From: Eremochloa ophiuroides
Taxonomy: Eukaryota; Streptophyta; Magnoliopsida; Poales; Poaceae
NCBI GenBank assembly: GCA_038502445.1
Contig: JAHLJS010000002.1
Span: 72,927,383 to 72,991,382 of the forward strand
DNA length: 64,000 nucleotides
Direction: 5' to 3'
The first letter of the stretch is position 1; each line of letters starts with the position of its first letter. Shown here piece after piece: positions 22,204 through 34,612 of the stretch. The notes under the pieces were generated by a model. That model was not told the DNA's origin. It was given only the letters and a program-made list of their open reading frames with translations, and made no database searches. The position numbers and the translations under genes are program-made.

Positions 22204-23235
22204 CACTTGTACAGAAGAGCTTAGCATTGACGGTTTTACAGACATTTATACTAATGTTTTTTAGAGCCGTTAGTGTTAGAGACCAGTATAAATAAGCGAT
22301 TTGTACAGACGATAGCTTGTGAATCGCCATTACAAATTGATTTGTACTAACGGTTCACCTAGCGAACCACCTGTAGTAATATTTTTTCAAAATCGGGTTT
22401 TTAAAATAGTAAAAAAATATTTAAATCCCGAGAAGGGCTAACAGCTTTCGCGGACATTTTTTCGCGCAAAATTTACGCATTACGCGGCCGCAGAGGTTCA
22501 AACCCACGACCTCTCGCTCGTGCGTAACCTACTCTAACCACTCCACCCAACACTCACATATGACAATATCTCACTTGGTTTCCCCACATATTATAACAAA
22601 CGGCACTAAACGAATTCAAATAAAAACGTTGTCAACTACAAATTGATTTAAATTTTCGAGATATATAACTTTCGTTCAGAGTGTTTCTCCGTCCGAGGTT
22701 TTTTTCAAAATTTCAAATTTCAAAATTTGACCGTAATTGTCGTCAACAAGACACTTTCAAATGAAAAAGTTTTGAACTACAAAGTTTCATAACTTTTCAA
22801 GATATACAACTTTCATATAGACAGTTTTTTCATTTGAAGTCATTTGAAAAATTAAAATTTTAAAATTTACACCCATTTTTACAGGCGGTTTGTTAAGAAA
22901 ACCGTCACTAGGAATCGATTTTTACGGGTGTTTTTCTTAACAAACCACCTATAGAAATGGGTGCATTTCTAGTGACAGTTTTGTTAAGAAAACTGCCACT
23001 AGAAATTGATTTGTACAAGCGGTTTTCTTAACAAACCGGTTTTCTTAACAAACCGTCTGTACAAATGACTGCATTTCTAGTGGCGGTTTTGTTAAGAAAA
23101 CTACTACTAGAAATTGATTTCCATTAACGGTTCATAATTTGGACCCACCATTTTATTTATACTGACGTCTCTAAAACCAAAATCGCCTATAAAAATAAAT
23201 CCATAGTGTCAAAGCAAATCATTTTTGTACTAGTG
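22204..23235. mobile_element. Non-autonomous CACTA transposon, 1,032 bp
   Basis: It begins CACTTGTACAGA and ends TTTGTACTAGTG, so both ends match the CACTA terminus. The 3-bp target duplications are identical (TGT at 22201-22203 and 23236-23238). Between about 22880 and 23110 are several inverted and direct copies of a TTGTTAAGAAAAC-type subterminal motif. No transposase is encoded, so it would depend on an enzyme supplied elsewhere. A tRNA-like segment lies at 22495-22548. Confidence 0.9.
22495..22548 (-). other. tRNA-like segment inside the CACTA element
   Basis: The minus strand contains TGGTTAGAGTAGG, close to a pol III A box, and about 25 nt later GGGTTTGAACC, close to a B box. AGAGGT and ACCTCT bracket the latter as a stem. 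A full cloverleaf cannot be drawn, so it is not called a tRNA gene. It may be a remnant of a tRNA or tRNA-derived SINE. Confidence 0.4.
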
Positions 23236-24077
23236 TGTTAGGTAAGTAGTAGATTATTATGGTTTGTTAGAGGTGCACCTATCTATACCTATTAATAAAG
23301 CGAGAAGATTTCTCCACCAAAATTTTCGTCAACCTCCCCCACCTACTACGGACTCTCGTCTGGTCGGTTTCCCTGTGGCACATAACTCCAGTTTTATTTA
23401 GGTACGGTACGTGCTGAGAGTCCGAGTTTGAGTAGATTAGTAACCGTGCTTGGCGACTGGTCTCTGTTGGAATCGTATCCAACAAAGACACAGCTCCAGT
23501 GCGTAGCCTTGGACCAACGATAGCACGGATCAAACCTTTTGCTCGGTGCGTCGCATAGGCGAAGCTCGGGTTTCGGTTTATTTATATCTAATATGGTGAC
23601 GCAGCTGATACCTCCAATGTTCGCCTCGCGCCACGCACAGCACCGCACGTCGTCATCGTCGTCAGCAACCAGGATGACGAGGCAGCTGAGATATACGCCA
23701 TGGACCTGTACAATATTTATATAAACGGGAACTTAGGAATTGTAATGAGATTATCAAAGAAAGAATAAACCATCCAAGGCGGATGGGTTTCTATCTTCGA
23801 CCGTGGCTGCGAGGACAAACAGCCCACCGCGCCATTCCTCGATATCCCTTCGCTCTAATTCTCAATCCAGTTTACTCCTTCACTCACCTCTGCAATTTCC
23901 TCGTCGGTGCCGCGTGTCAGCTCATGATGTTTGATGTGAGAGACCATGAGTAGTGACGGAGATACCGGAAGAGGGCTTCAAATGGGTTGTGGTGGTATTC
24001 AAAAGCGCTATATATTAATTATACCAGCTCTTATTTAGCTGCAACTGAGAAGTGATTTTTTCATTGTTCAGTCCTAC
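23236..24077. other. Intergenic sequence with a possible Helitron 5' end
   Basis: At 23281-23300 the sequence ATCTATACCTATTAATAAAG resembles the 5' end of grass Helitrons (TC start after an A). I cannot find a convincing 3' end (hairpin then CTRR), so this is only a hint. No gene is supported. Confidence 0.25.
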
Positions 24078-24192
24078 AGCCTGTTCTTTTGGCTGATTTT
24101 AAGCGCTGATTTCGGCTCGTGCTGATTTGTTGTGAGAGAAAAATACTGTTTCGTGGCTGAAAATAAGCGCTGATTGGTCAAAAGAACAGGCT
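24078..24192. mobile_element. Small MITE, 115 bp
   Basis: The ends AGCCTGTTCTTTTGGCT and AAAAGAACAGGCT are inverted repeats, and the inner copies of AAGCGCTGATT also pair with each other. Target duplications are unclear. It has no coding capacity. Confidence 0.65.
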
Positions 24193-24889
24193 ACTATTTG
24201 TGACCAGAGGGGAGCTTATATGTGAAGAACGATGGAAAAAAATGTCAGAAATATAACAGGCCTCGGAGCAGAGCTATCTGCATGTACCTCTGGCTCCTTT
24301 TCACTCAAACTATTTTGTTAAAAAAAAAAGTTTACTATGCATTCAATTGCTTGCAATTTCAAATTTTTATACGCAACAAAAAAATTGTTCGTTTGGGCTA
24401 TAAGAAAGACCGAATTAGTAAATGGCTTGCTCTCTGCATATTGATCTTCGGGTGGACGGGGAGAGAAACACCCAATATATCGAGGCATAGATTATGTTAA
24501 TCCTTCTTATATTCAACAATATAAGTTTAATCTTTTTGGATTAAATAATGTAATTACCCTATAAATTTGTATGGCTTCTTTTCTATCAATTTTCAAGCTA
24601 TTTTATTTTACAACACATTTGCTTATTAATTTGCATCACCTAAAATGCCACCATGCTGTTAGCATGGACAATATAGTAGTGCTTGCTAAGTTGAGTAGTA
24701 TCACCCATATATTGCTCTATATGACCGCCCTTAAATCAGTTCTCCAGTTCACCTGCGTGTACACATGTAGAGTAGTGAGATATATGCATCCTTTGTTTGG
24801 TCTTTTCAACAAGCTTTTGCTTTTGCTTTTACAAAAGTCAACCAAAGAGGTGAAAAACCACAACTGCTTTAGGCTAACCCCACATAATC
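24193..24889. other. AT-rich sequence without a supported gene
   Basis: No domain is recognisable in the frames here, and no boundary of the following LTR can be fixed exactly. Confidence 0.4.
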
Positions 24890-27800
24890 TTCTCCGGAAC
24901 CAAGCACAACTCCTTGCTTGCTTCCACGGAGTCTCCCTCCACCAAGCTGTCCAGGAGGTGGCGACATTCAAGAAAAACAAGCACCATCGGCTTGCAACTC
25001 GATCACCTAGTGCCACTTGATGCAATCTCTCAAAGCAATCGCACTAGAATTACACTCACTCGCAATTGGATGCAACCACTATGTGCACAAGTGAGCTAGA
25101 GACACTTCAAGCATTGCCTAGGCATGGACACTAAGTCTCGTGCTAAGCTTCCAGCCAAGGGCAGCCAATACTTGTATTTATAGTCCCAAGGGCTAACTAG
25201 CCGTTAAACACCACCGGACGCTCGAAACATGAGCCCTGGACGCTCAAAACATGAGCACCAAAATATTTCTTAGCGTCCAGACCCTTGGATAGTCGCCATG
25301 TGTCACTAGCTTTGAATCCGACCATTACTGCACTCCAACGGCTCTCTACGAGGCACTGGAAGGAGCACTGAACAATGCACCGGACCATTGCTTAGCGTCT
25401 GGTGGTGTACAGAGAAGTTCCCGGGAGCAAAATAGCTCCGAACGCTACCGTCGGACGGTCGTGAGGTTGGCACCGGACTATTTCTCTAACTCCCGTGGCA
25501 AAACCCCTTCGAACAACTATTTTTGGAGCACTGGACGCTACTATCGGACGATACCTCCAGACTGTCCGATGCTAGCACCGGACTAATGTTCTCAGCGTCT
25601 TGTGCGTTCTTCGCTCGCTAAAACGGCTATAACTTTTTAGTCCGAACTCCAATTTCGATGTCTTGGACATTTTGGAAAGCTAATTCAAAGGGCTACAAAC
25701 CCATATGATTGCTTGATCTAAAACTCAAAAGATAAAAGCAGATTATCCATCCAAGAGCCATCCAAGCTCACTGTGTAGTCCTTTCTTCCACTCTTTTGTA
25801 ATTGTGCCAGCTCCAAATTATTCCACTACCTTGTGTAAGTTAGTTAACATTTTTCACAAATATTTTTCAAAGGGTTTTTCACTCTTACTTGCCACACCAC
25901 TTGATCCTAGCAACATCATGATGGTAGATCACTCGAGTGGCACTAGATGATCGATATGCAAACAAGTTTTCCTCTCTTGATAGTACGACCATCAATGCTA
26001 AATCCGGTCAAGCACTTCTCTACTCAACATATGACCGGTGAAATGAAAACACCCTAGGTTATACCTTTGCCTTGCTCTTTCCATTCCGTCACCGTCTTCA
26101 TCTCCTTCTCCAACACCTTGGTCGATGCCGGTGCACACATGTACCAACACCTCAATAATGATATGATCCACTTCATATCATCATATGGCTTTTGGTTCAT
26201 TGATCCTCGACTTGCTTTCTCTTCACCGTTGTGTTGGTCCATCGGCGCCAAGCCCATTAGCTTACGCTTCACACCTGCGACCGGTCCGTCGATGGCAAGT
26301 CTTATCTTGATCTTCTTCACCTAGCCACATGACTCCATGTCATGTCTCATGCGTTTAGCTCCTTCACCTTCACATGTGTGAGCTATTTTTTTGCGATTCG
26401 GACCTTCATTCATTCAAAAATGTTCATCGGGATTACAATCCTCGGCCATCAGCTGGACGATCCAAGTTGGGCCTAATTGCCACTCACCCAACCTGTTGTC
26501 CTCTATGACCTGTTTTGCTAACTTATGGGCTACACGATTATAAGATCGAGGAGTATACATCAAGTGAAAAGAAGAGAAACCTGAACTAAGCTCTGAAATT
26601 TCACTTAAAATAGGCGAAGCATGCGATCTCTGATTGGTCCCTCTTGTCCACAAATTAATCAGTTCCTGGCAGTCAGTTTCTAGCTGCAGTCTGGATACCC
26701 CTTTCTCCATAGCCAATTTCAATCCATCACGGCAAGCAAGAGCCTCCATCATCAAAGCATCCAGACCGTGTGAGTACCAATGAGCACGACCACCGTGAAA
26801 CAGGCAGGTATTATCCCTGAGGACTACTCCCGTCGCCCCTCTTCCATTTTCTTTTGTAAAGGCCCCATCAACATTACATTTGAATCAACCTATCGGTGGG
26901 CATCGCCATTTTTGCTGCATCCCGCTCGGCTTAATTCAGCTGTTGTTCCTGCGTTACTTGCCACAGGTCATTCAATAGGTCCACTGCCCACTCGACAATC
27001 CTTCTGATTGGAAGTTCATTTTCACCATGACGACGCATATTTCGCTGAGTCCAAAGCACATACATTCCAATCAATATGATTCCCCGCTCTTTGTCAGAAC
27101 AGACACAAGGCTGCAGAATATCGGATGCCCATGACAATGGGTGCAGCTCCGGCAATTTAACTCGTGTGAATAATTTGACCTCCCTCCAAAACAACTTCGC
27201 TAGTGTACAGTCAGCTAAAACATGCTTCGCAGGTTTCTTCGTCGGCACCACAAACTTCACAGTTAGCTATCGGTTCCACATGGCGATGATGCAGTACCGC
27301 TTTTGTTGGTAAGAAATCATGTAACACCCTCCACCAAAAAATTCTTACTTTTGGTGGCACCTTCAATCTCCAAATTCTCTGCCATGAATTATCACCCGAG
27401 CTCTGCAGTTCCTGCACCTCAACTGGCAAGTGTTCATCTGCCAATTTCCTATATGCTAATTTCACAGTATACTCTCCATGCTTCTCTAGCTCCCATGCCC
27501 ACCAATCATCTCCCTAATGTCGGAATGGTATGTGCAGATTGCTTCAGCATCTACTGGGATAAAAGTCACCCTAATCAGCTCCTCATTCTAGGTGCCTTGT
27601 TCATTCATCAATTCAGTGACCCAATTAACCTCTTGACCCTCCCTTGGGGTGAGTGATTTTGCATCAAAATGCATCGGAATCCACTTGTCGTGCCATATAT
27701 TTATGGATGTGCCATCACCAACTCTTCTGATCATACCTTTTTGGAGAACTTCTTTGCCTGCTAGAATCACTCTCCAAGTATGGCTTGCCTTGTTCTTATG

Positions 27801-28489
27801 AGAACTCCTCATGAATTCAGTATCATGGAAATAACGACCTTTCAAGACCCGAGAACACAAGCTGTCTGGTCTTGTTGTCAATCTCCAGCCTTGCTTCCCC
27901 AACATTGCCTTATTGAAAAGATGTAAATCCCGAAATCCCATGCCTCCTTTTGATTTGTGCTGGGTAAGTTTGTCCCAACGGAGCCAGTGAATGTGTCGAC
28001 TCTCTGCTGAGCCACCCCACCAAAAATTTGAGATGGCTGTTCTCATCTTCTTACAAGTGATTTTTGACAACAAAAAATAGCTCATAGAATATGTTGGGAC
28101 TGCTTGCGCCACTGATTTCTTGCTTGCGCCACTGATTTCAGAAGCACTTCCCTTCCTGCACTACTTGCCTCTCGGCCGCTCCACGTACCAATGACACCTC
28201 TGATCTTTGATGGCATGAATTCAAAGGTGCCTGCATTGGACCGCCCCACTGCCATTGGGAGGACTAAATATTTGTCAGCTAAGGCCTCGGTCTCAATATG
28301 TAGTTCATGTCATACCTCCAATTTCACATGTGTGAGCTAAGCAACACTCTTCAACCCATATCCACCTCGATGGAATAGTTACTCACACATGAGTACCTAT
28401 GGACTAATCACCTGTGTAATCATCACTCAAACACATATTAGTCCACCTAAGTTGTCACTCAATTACTAAAACCAAACAAGGACCTTTCA
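24890..28489 (-). repeat. Copia LTR F (SIRE-like), split by a LINE
   Basis: The right end CAAGGACCTTTCA matches the U3 start of LTRs E and G in minus orientation. A minus-strand TATA box lies at about 25168-25186, and CCGGAC-type motifs fill 25205-25610 upstream of it. The left end is uncertain (about 24,800-24,900). The LTR is interrupted by the LINE at 26386-28322, and the LTR text resumes at 28340. No partner LTR of this subfamily is visible. Confidence 0.65.
26386..28322 (-). mobile_element. 5'-truncated L1-like LINE
   Basis: It is flanked by 17-bp target duplications TTCACATGTGTGAGCTA at 26369-26385 and 28323-28339. The minus-strand 3' end carries a short poly-A (plus strand TTTTTTT at 26386-26392). 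Coding remnants on the minus strand are the C-terminal part of reverse transcriptase (27588-28112, motifs NFWWGGSA and GGMGFRDL), a zinc-binding zf-RVT region (27211-27465, WRLKVPPKVRIFWW and CEVCGADEETC) and a plant-type RNase H (26414-26755). The N-terminal endonuclease and most of reverse transcriptase are missing, as usual for incomplete target-primed copying. Frameshifts separate the parts. Confidence 0.92.
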
Positions 28490-28742
28490 CCAGTACGACC
28501 TGCATGACGTTCTGTGTTCTAGAGACATCCATGAGCGCATCATGAACAACAGGGCTACGAGGCACGAGGGAAGATGGCAAGGCGCCAGGAATACAACACT
28601 TAGTATGGACCACCTTGTGCATTCGCCGCCCCTAGTGGAGCTGGACTTCGACCTTTTTCCCGCAGGCTCCGAGCTATCCAATGGCCTCCAAACTTCAGAA
28701 TTTTCGAGGTTGAGACCTATGATGACACTGCTAACCTAGCAA
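28490..28742 (+). pseudogene. Gag-like scrap between two copia LTRs
   Basis: The plus frame YDLHDVLCSRDIHERI followed by a charged stretch resembles text from Ty3/gypsy gag regions of grasses. No motif allows a firm assignment. It lies between the right end of LTR F and the left end of LTR G. Confidence 0.3.
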
Positions 28743-30181
28743 ACTGACTCACTCTAGAGTAGGCTAGAGGGGGGTGAATAGCCTAAATTAAAATTCTACA
28801 AAATACTTAACCAAGAGATTAGAACCACAAGAGGCTATAAATTCAATGCTAGAGCAACAACTAATCTAAGAAAGCCACCTACACAAGTCTAGTGATTCTA
28901 GGCACTAAGCCACAAAAGCTACCTAGAAAGAGCAAAACAACTAAACAAGACTAAACAAGCTAGAGAGCTAACTACTTTGCACAAAGTGAAAAAGAGATCT
29001 TCGGAGGTTATACCTTTGCCTTGAGATAAAACCAATCACCGGGATAAACACAATCACTCACATGAAGGTGAGAAAATCAATATGAACACCAAGATTTATC
29101 CCTGGGGTTCACGTGCTTGCCGGCACGCGACGTCCCCGTTGTGTCGACTTCAACCGGTGGTTCAGTGGCTAATCGGTATCGCACACCGAGCCTACACAAG
29201 GCGCCACAAGGACCTACCACGGAGGAAGTAACTCTATGACACGAGCAATTCACTAAGTTACCTTTGAACCCTTCGCTCGGGGTAGGCACAACCCCTCACA
29301 ATCCACCGGTGTGAGCAAGCACAATCACCAAGCTTCTCCACACATTGTCCACCTCCAAACCGGGTAGGTGACAGCAATCACCAAGAGTAACATGAAATAC
29401 TCTGCCACCAAGCCACCAAGTGCACTAGGATGCAAGATGATGATTACTACACTTGAATCACTCTCTCTCAATCAAAATCTTGAGTTGAATCAAAGGGAGA
29501 GAGTTGGAGGGAGCGTGCTAGGCACGCAAGAGGCTTAGGAAGACCAAAATGCGCAAGAGAGGTACCCCAAGCTAGCCACACTCCCATTTATAAGCGTACT
29601 CAAAGATCTAGCCGTTTTACTCTGAAATCGTGCACACCGGACGCGCCTTAGTTCACACCGAATGCGTCCAGTGGTTGTCCAGTGTATTGCTCGTTGACAC
29701 GTGTACTAGCCGTTTGAATTTCTTCACTGCGCGCGTTCACACCAGACGCGGAGCATTCACACCGGACACTCCGACGCCGGCCTTTGGTGTCCACGCAGAG
29801 AGCATCCAGAGAGCTTCAAATGGCATCGGACGCGTCCGCTGCGTCCGGTGTACTCACCGAGTCAGTTCTGCAAAGATAACACCGGACGCAGTTTCGAAGT
29901 CACCGAACGCGCTGGAGTTAATGTTCCAGCGTCCGGTGATCACTCAGAGAGGTTCCAGAAGGCTCAAATGCACACCGGACGCGTCCGACGCGCACCCACC
30001 GGACGCGCCCAGCATCCGGTGCACCTCTGAGTGCTTTCCCAAGACTTTCTCACCGCCGTTGCTCCCATAGGCTAACATCTAAGTGTTTCACACTCTTAGG
30101 CACGTATGTTAGCAAGTTTTTTAAGCACGTTTGCAAGGCAGAGTTAGTCACTCTAGGTTAGTTTCAAGTGTATGCAACTAT
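28743..30181 (-). repeat. Copia LTR G (SIRE-like), U3 end missing
   Basis: It is nearly identical to solo LTR E from GGCTAGAGGGGGGTGAATAGCC onward. A minus-strand TATA box is at about 29582-29595, and the CCGGACG motif array covers 29633-30025. The similarity to E stops at 30180, where LTR J begins, so the rest of G probably lies to the right of the nest. Confidence 0.8.
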
Positions 30182-33108
30182 TGATGGTAATTATTATATG
30201 ATTTTACCCATCAATTAAACATGAAAAGGGTACAAAATCAAACACCAACATAGTTATAGGGTTTTATTCTAACAAGTTTCACGAGTTTTGGTGTTCTCAC
30301 TTGTTTTGCAAGGTATGAATATGTTAACACCAAATTTTGGGTTGGGAGCCGATAGCCGATACCGAAGGAAGATAGCCGATACCGAAGGAAGATAGCCGAT
30401 CTCGGAAGCAGATTCCGTCTAGCAGAAGGAAGGAGAATAACCGATTGCACGGTGAATCGGTTATCGGGCGAAGGTGACAGAAGGCGTGCAGCGTCGGTAT
30501 TGGTGACGTCATCCAGAGTCTGCACCGCCAAGATGCGATCACGATCGGAGTCCGTTATGAAAGGGAAGATGTGACTCCAAGTTACCTTAGATATAGGACA
30601 GTTTGTTGGTTTCCTTATCTATTGATGAGTTGTAATTCGACTAGGACTCTATCTACGCTCAGGGTATAAATATAAGCCCTCAGCCATTGTAAAACATACA
30701 ACAACATCAATACAACACAACTTTCGGCTCCGGCCAACAAACCCTAGAGTCAGTCGAGTCCGGCGAGTTACTTCATCCAGGCTGGGTGTCATCCGGTGGA
30801 CGCAGGCTTGCTTGTAAGTATCGTCAACCCCCTGTTAAACTATGTCTTTTTAGCGTCATCCGGTGGACGTGGAAGCATGGCGGACCAGGGTCCTTGCTAA
30901 GCTCTGTTTCTTTGGCGTCATCCGGTGGACGTGGGAAACATAGTGAGTCAAGGATGATTCACGCTGGTTTACCCGATCAATCTGTGTTAACCGTCATCCG
31001 GTGGACGAGATGCAGATTAGGACGGTTTTCACGCGCGGATTAGTTATCGATTCGTGTTTGTTTGCTTGATTAATCTATTAGTTAATGTCATCCGGTAGAC
31101 AGGCTATAGATTGAGATAGTTTGCACGCATGGATTAGTTATCGGCTCTAGCTAAATATGGCAATTTAGTTAGATTCATTAAGTTATCAAGATGTTATTTG
31201 TTGTTTATTGTTTATTTATCAATAAAACATCTCTCTGCCCGATCAAGATTGATAGATTTGGCCTTAGATTCACTTGAATTTGATCGTCGTTTATGCTTTC
31301 TTATGCTTATTTTACCATGATGATCGGTTCCATGCTTACATCGGCTAATTGCCTATCAATCTTGTTCGTTACATGTTGTGCGTTCGGTGCTAGTTGAGAC
31401 ATAAGTGGTTCTGAGGTTATCGTAAGTCTTATTTTTGTGTCCTTGTTTAAGTTAAACTGAGCGTCATCCGGTGGAACAGGTTTAACCCAAACAAGTTTTT
31501 CACTAGACTAGACTTGCTTTAATTTGAAGTCTGTTTATGGCTACGCTAGCATTCGTTCGTGCTTCATGGACCCTGCATCGGCTAAAGAGCCGATTCAGTT
31601 ATGCTTTCACGAGTAGATCGTGTATATAGACTTATTTGGATATCAAACGATCTAGCTTTGTTTGCTGGGTTTGTTGAAGCCCGCTGGCCGTTAGACCAGG
31701 TGAATGCAGACTTGGTGAACGTAGCGAAGAGGATTTACTAAAGCCGCCGGCCTTCTAGACCAGCTTTAACCGATCTCTGCTTGTTTGATGTATAGATCAG
31801 ATCTGCATACATGATCTATTTTCTTTTATACACATTAATTGAATTAGATCGGCTAGCACGTTACTGTCTTCATATGAGTATTCTGATAGCCATTTTACTT
31901 CATTATTATACTATCGGTTCATAACATGACAGAATCGGCTTTCTAGACGATCTCCGATTGAATCGGCTCTCAGAGCCACATAATTGGAACTACCTGGACA
32001 CACCGGTTAGTTCCGCCCTGTGATTACTGATTACTATTGTTTCCTTGTCAATTGCAGGTCAAATTGACTGGCACGCTTGGGTGTTACTGACACTCTCAGA
32101 CCGGGTTCGAAGCTAGCTGGATCTGCGAGAGCTCTATTGCCTTCAAGGGTCGTTTCCGGCTTCGCTGGTGTGTTGAGCTTAGGGAACCACTTTTTGCGCC
32201 AACAGAATAGATATTTAATTTTTCACCGAATAAAAGTAACTCAAATAAGGAATTGGGGTTCACCATTACGAAGGCCTCGTCGAGCTGATCAAAATAGATA
32301 TATTATTTTCTATATTTGGAGCCCAGAATAAAAAGATATTAATTTTACAAATAAAGGAAAAGGACTGCATCATAGAGCTGCGAGATTAATTGGGCCTAAA
32401 TCAGAATTTGGCCCATTAAAGCCTATGTGCACTTTAATGAGATATGGTGGAAAGGTTTAGTACCACATCGCTTGCTCAATGTGGAGGAGGGGAGGCCGCC
32501 CCCTATATAAGGACCCCCAGACCCCCAGGGTTTCATACCGATTCATTCTATCATCTGTAAACCCTAATCGAGAGGTGTCCCATGAAAGGATAACTTCTCA
32601 TTAGGATCAAGGGACTAGATAGTAGAGAGATGGAGAGCGAGGGAAGAGTTAGGAGGAGTTGCCGGCCTGTCGGTGATCCCTCTACGGCTTGTACTTCGGT
32701 AGGATCTAGCTCTACTTGAGCTAGCTCTTAACATGTCTCGGGCAACCAACTTCGGATTAAAGTAAGTTTATGTTTATATTGTTCTTTTGGTTTATGAGTC
32801 TCTTTTGAGTGCTTTAATCTTTCCGGCTTAGTTTGAAGTAATATTCACAGTATAAGCGTGGTGCTTAGACTCGGTATCTCGTAAATACACCCTACTATTC
32901 CGGATCGGTGGTAGATCGTGGTAGACTTAGTCCTTGACGTAACCTTTGAGTCCTCTGTAGTCCACCTCCCGTCATTAGTACCATGTAGGACTTGTTGCTT
33001 TGGAATAGCATCATCTATTGATGTCTAATCCTTATGTATCATCCCTAGACGAGCAATAGAAGATTTAAGCTTGCCCAAATTAGAAGCAGAAACCCCTAGT
33101 TATCCTCT
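30182..33108 (+). repeat. Athila-like LTR J, split by a Tat solo LTR and cut by element B
   Basis: It starts TGATGGTAATT. After removal of the solo LTR at 30322-32204 it continues with a TATA box CTATATAAGG near 32500-32512 and a U5 that shares GAGTCCTCTGTAGTCCACC with the LTR of element C. It ends at 33108, where the LTR of B starts. If B inserted into J, the remaining U5 lies beyond the window. Confidence 0.6.
30322..32204 (+). repeat. Solo LTR of the Tat family of element I
   Basis: It runs from TGTTAACACC to GCGCCAACA with identical 5-bp target duplications GAATA at 30317-30321 and 32205-32209. It is the same family as the LTRs at 52096 and 62450, but about 200 bp longer. The TATA box GGGTATAAATATAAG is at about 30662-30676. 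Downstream are repeated GTCATCCGGTGGAC motifs (30788, 30854, 30918, 30993, 31088 and 31463) and a candidate intron (30814-32058). Confidence 0.93.
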
Positions 33109-34598
33109 TGTTGGTATTTTTAACATCACTTCACGTTAAGTTGTCATCCCCAACATCATGCCAAAAACCATTGGTAAAATAATCTACACTTCCCACCTAA
33201 TAATAATACTATAGAATATATCCGCAAGCGCACAGATAATTCTCCCATTGTAGCACTTCACCCAGTAAGTATTCCGAGTATCGTTGATTTGTTTTATGCC
33301 AAAAGGATAAATAGACATTCTACCCATTAGGATAATCTACTATATTGATTGAAATTAATAAATGTGCGAACTAACGATAACCAATAACTCTAATGTTTTA
33401 GCGGTAATAAGTCAATAACAATATGATAAATGATAACTGAGTAAATAAAGTAAATGGTGTTCCAGAGATAGAATATAGAGACTCACTAATGTAGTAAGAC
33501 AATCTCGAGATTCGGCTAAAGTAAAGGAAACCTACGCAATTACTAAATACAAAGTCTACAGCCTACGCCATATTACACATCTTCATTTATAGCAGAATCA
33601 ACTCAGAAAACATCATAAGGAGCATCATCTAATGAGGATATTAAGACACAAGGGTTACCTCCTTCGTGACTGCGCTCTACTTGTCCTACGTACGGTGCGT
33701 GGACTACAGAGGAACCAACGCAGCTGTCACCTACGCGGACTACCACATGACCCGGCACGTCAGGGTGCCTCCGTAGGTACGTAATCTATCTAGACACCGC
33801 ATCTACATAATACATACCACCTAACTCACTCGAATACTGAATTAGGCGCTTTACGATCATATGACAATAATCATCACCAATCACAACTATATCGAATATG
33901 CAATTAGAATAAACTAAGACCTGAATAAGTAGCAATATATTAAAATAGAGCAAAGTTATAATGAGATACAAGATAAAATTACCGATCTCCAGACGAACAG
34001 ATCTGGAATCCCGAGCGTAGCGCCCAACTCTACTTGAACCTTGCTAGATGCCTAAACTAATGAACTTGAAGAACTAGAGCTCTACTTCTAATCTCTGAAA
34101 ACCCTAACTTCTGTCTACTCTTGACAAATGAAGCAGGAGGAATGAATTGGTGCTCTGGGAGGGGGTCTATCCCTTTATTTATAGCCCGGTGGGGTGAACG
34201 TGCGCAGTTGGATCAAACCGACTTAACATAGGGCTGAGATGACTTCTCGGAGGCGGTGGAAGAAGACTCCAGAAGACGGCGGCGAAACCCTAGGGGGGCG
34301 CCGCCCGGCCCCCACTTGGGGCCGGCCGGTGCCACCACCTACCAGGTGGGGCCCGCTTGCTTCGGGTGCTTTCTAGACGCTTCTACCTTAGCCGATGACG
34401 TTTGTTTCCTTCGCGATCAAGTTTCGTGGTAATTATGCACTTTAATCCTTCTTTTAAGCTTTTCTGGATAATTCCCTGGAAAATAGACAATTCACCAAAA
34501 CTCGTGGAATCTGTCAGTAATAACCCTTATGTTTCTAATATTGTCCCTTTCTCAGCTTTAGTTGACGGTATAAAATTGGTACTTAACGACCGTCAATA
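33109..34598 (-). repeat. 3' LTR of element B (Athila-like)
   Basis: Minus orientation: the plus-strand text starts TGTTGGTATTTTT and ends CCGTCAATA. Shared blocks with the solo LTR at 8369 and the LTR of C support the family. A minus-strand TATA box lies near 34170-34183. A polypurine tract directly to the right marks it as the 3' LTR of an element whose body extends rightward. A degenerate primer-site-like stretch lies at 33141-33168. Confidence 0.75.
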
Positions 34599-34612
34599 AT
34601 ACCCCCAAGCTA
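34599..34612 (-). promoter_or_regulatory. Polypurine tract of element B
   Basis: The minus strand reads TTAGCTTGGGGGTAT next to the LTR. A second copy of the core TTAGCTTGGGGG lies 1.3 kb upstream (35887-35901), and a related one is in element C near 51705. Confidence 0.7.

Noticed and set aside
22495..22548. Functional tRNA gene
   Set aside because: A and B boxes are only approximate and no acceptor stem or cloverleaf can be formed.
23281..24190. A defined Helitron
   Set aside because: Only a possible 5' end is visible. No convincing hairpin plus CTRR end or helicase sequence was found.
24571..25020. 149-codon ORF near the left end of LTR F
   Set aside because: It spans the probable LTR border and has no recognisable domain.
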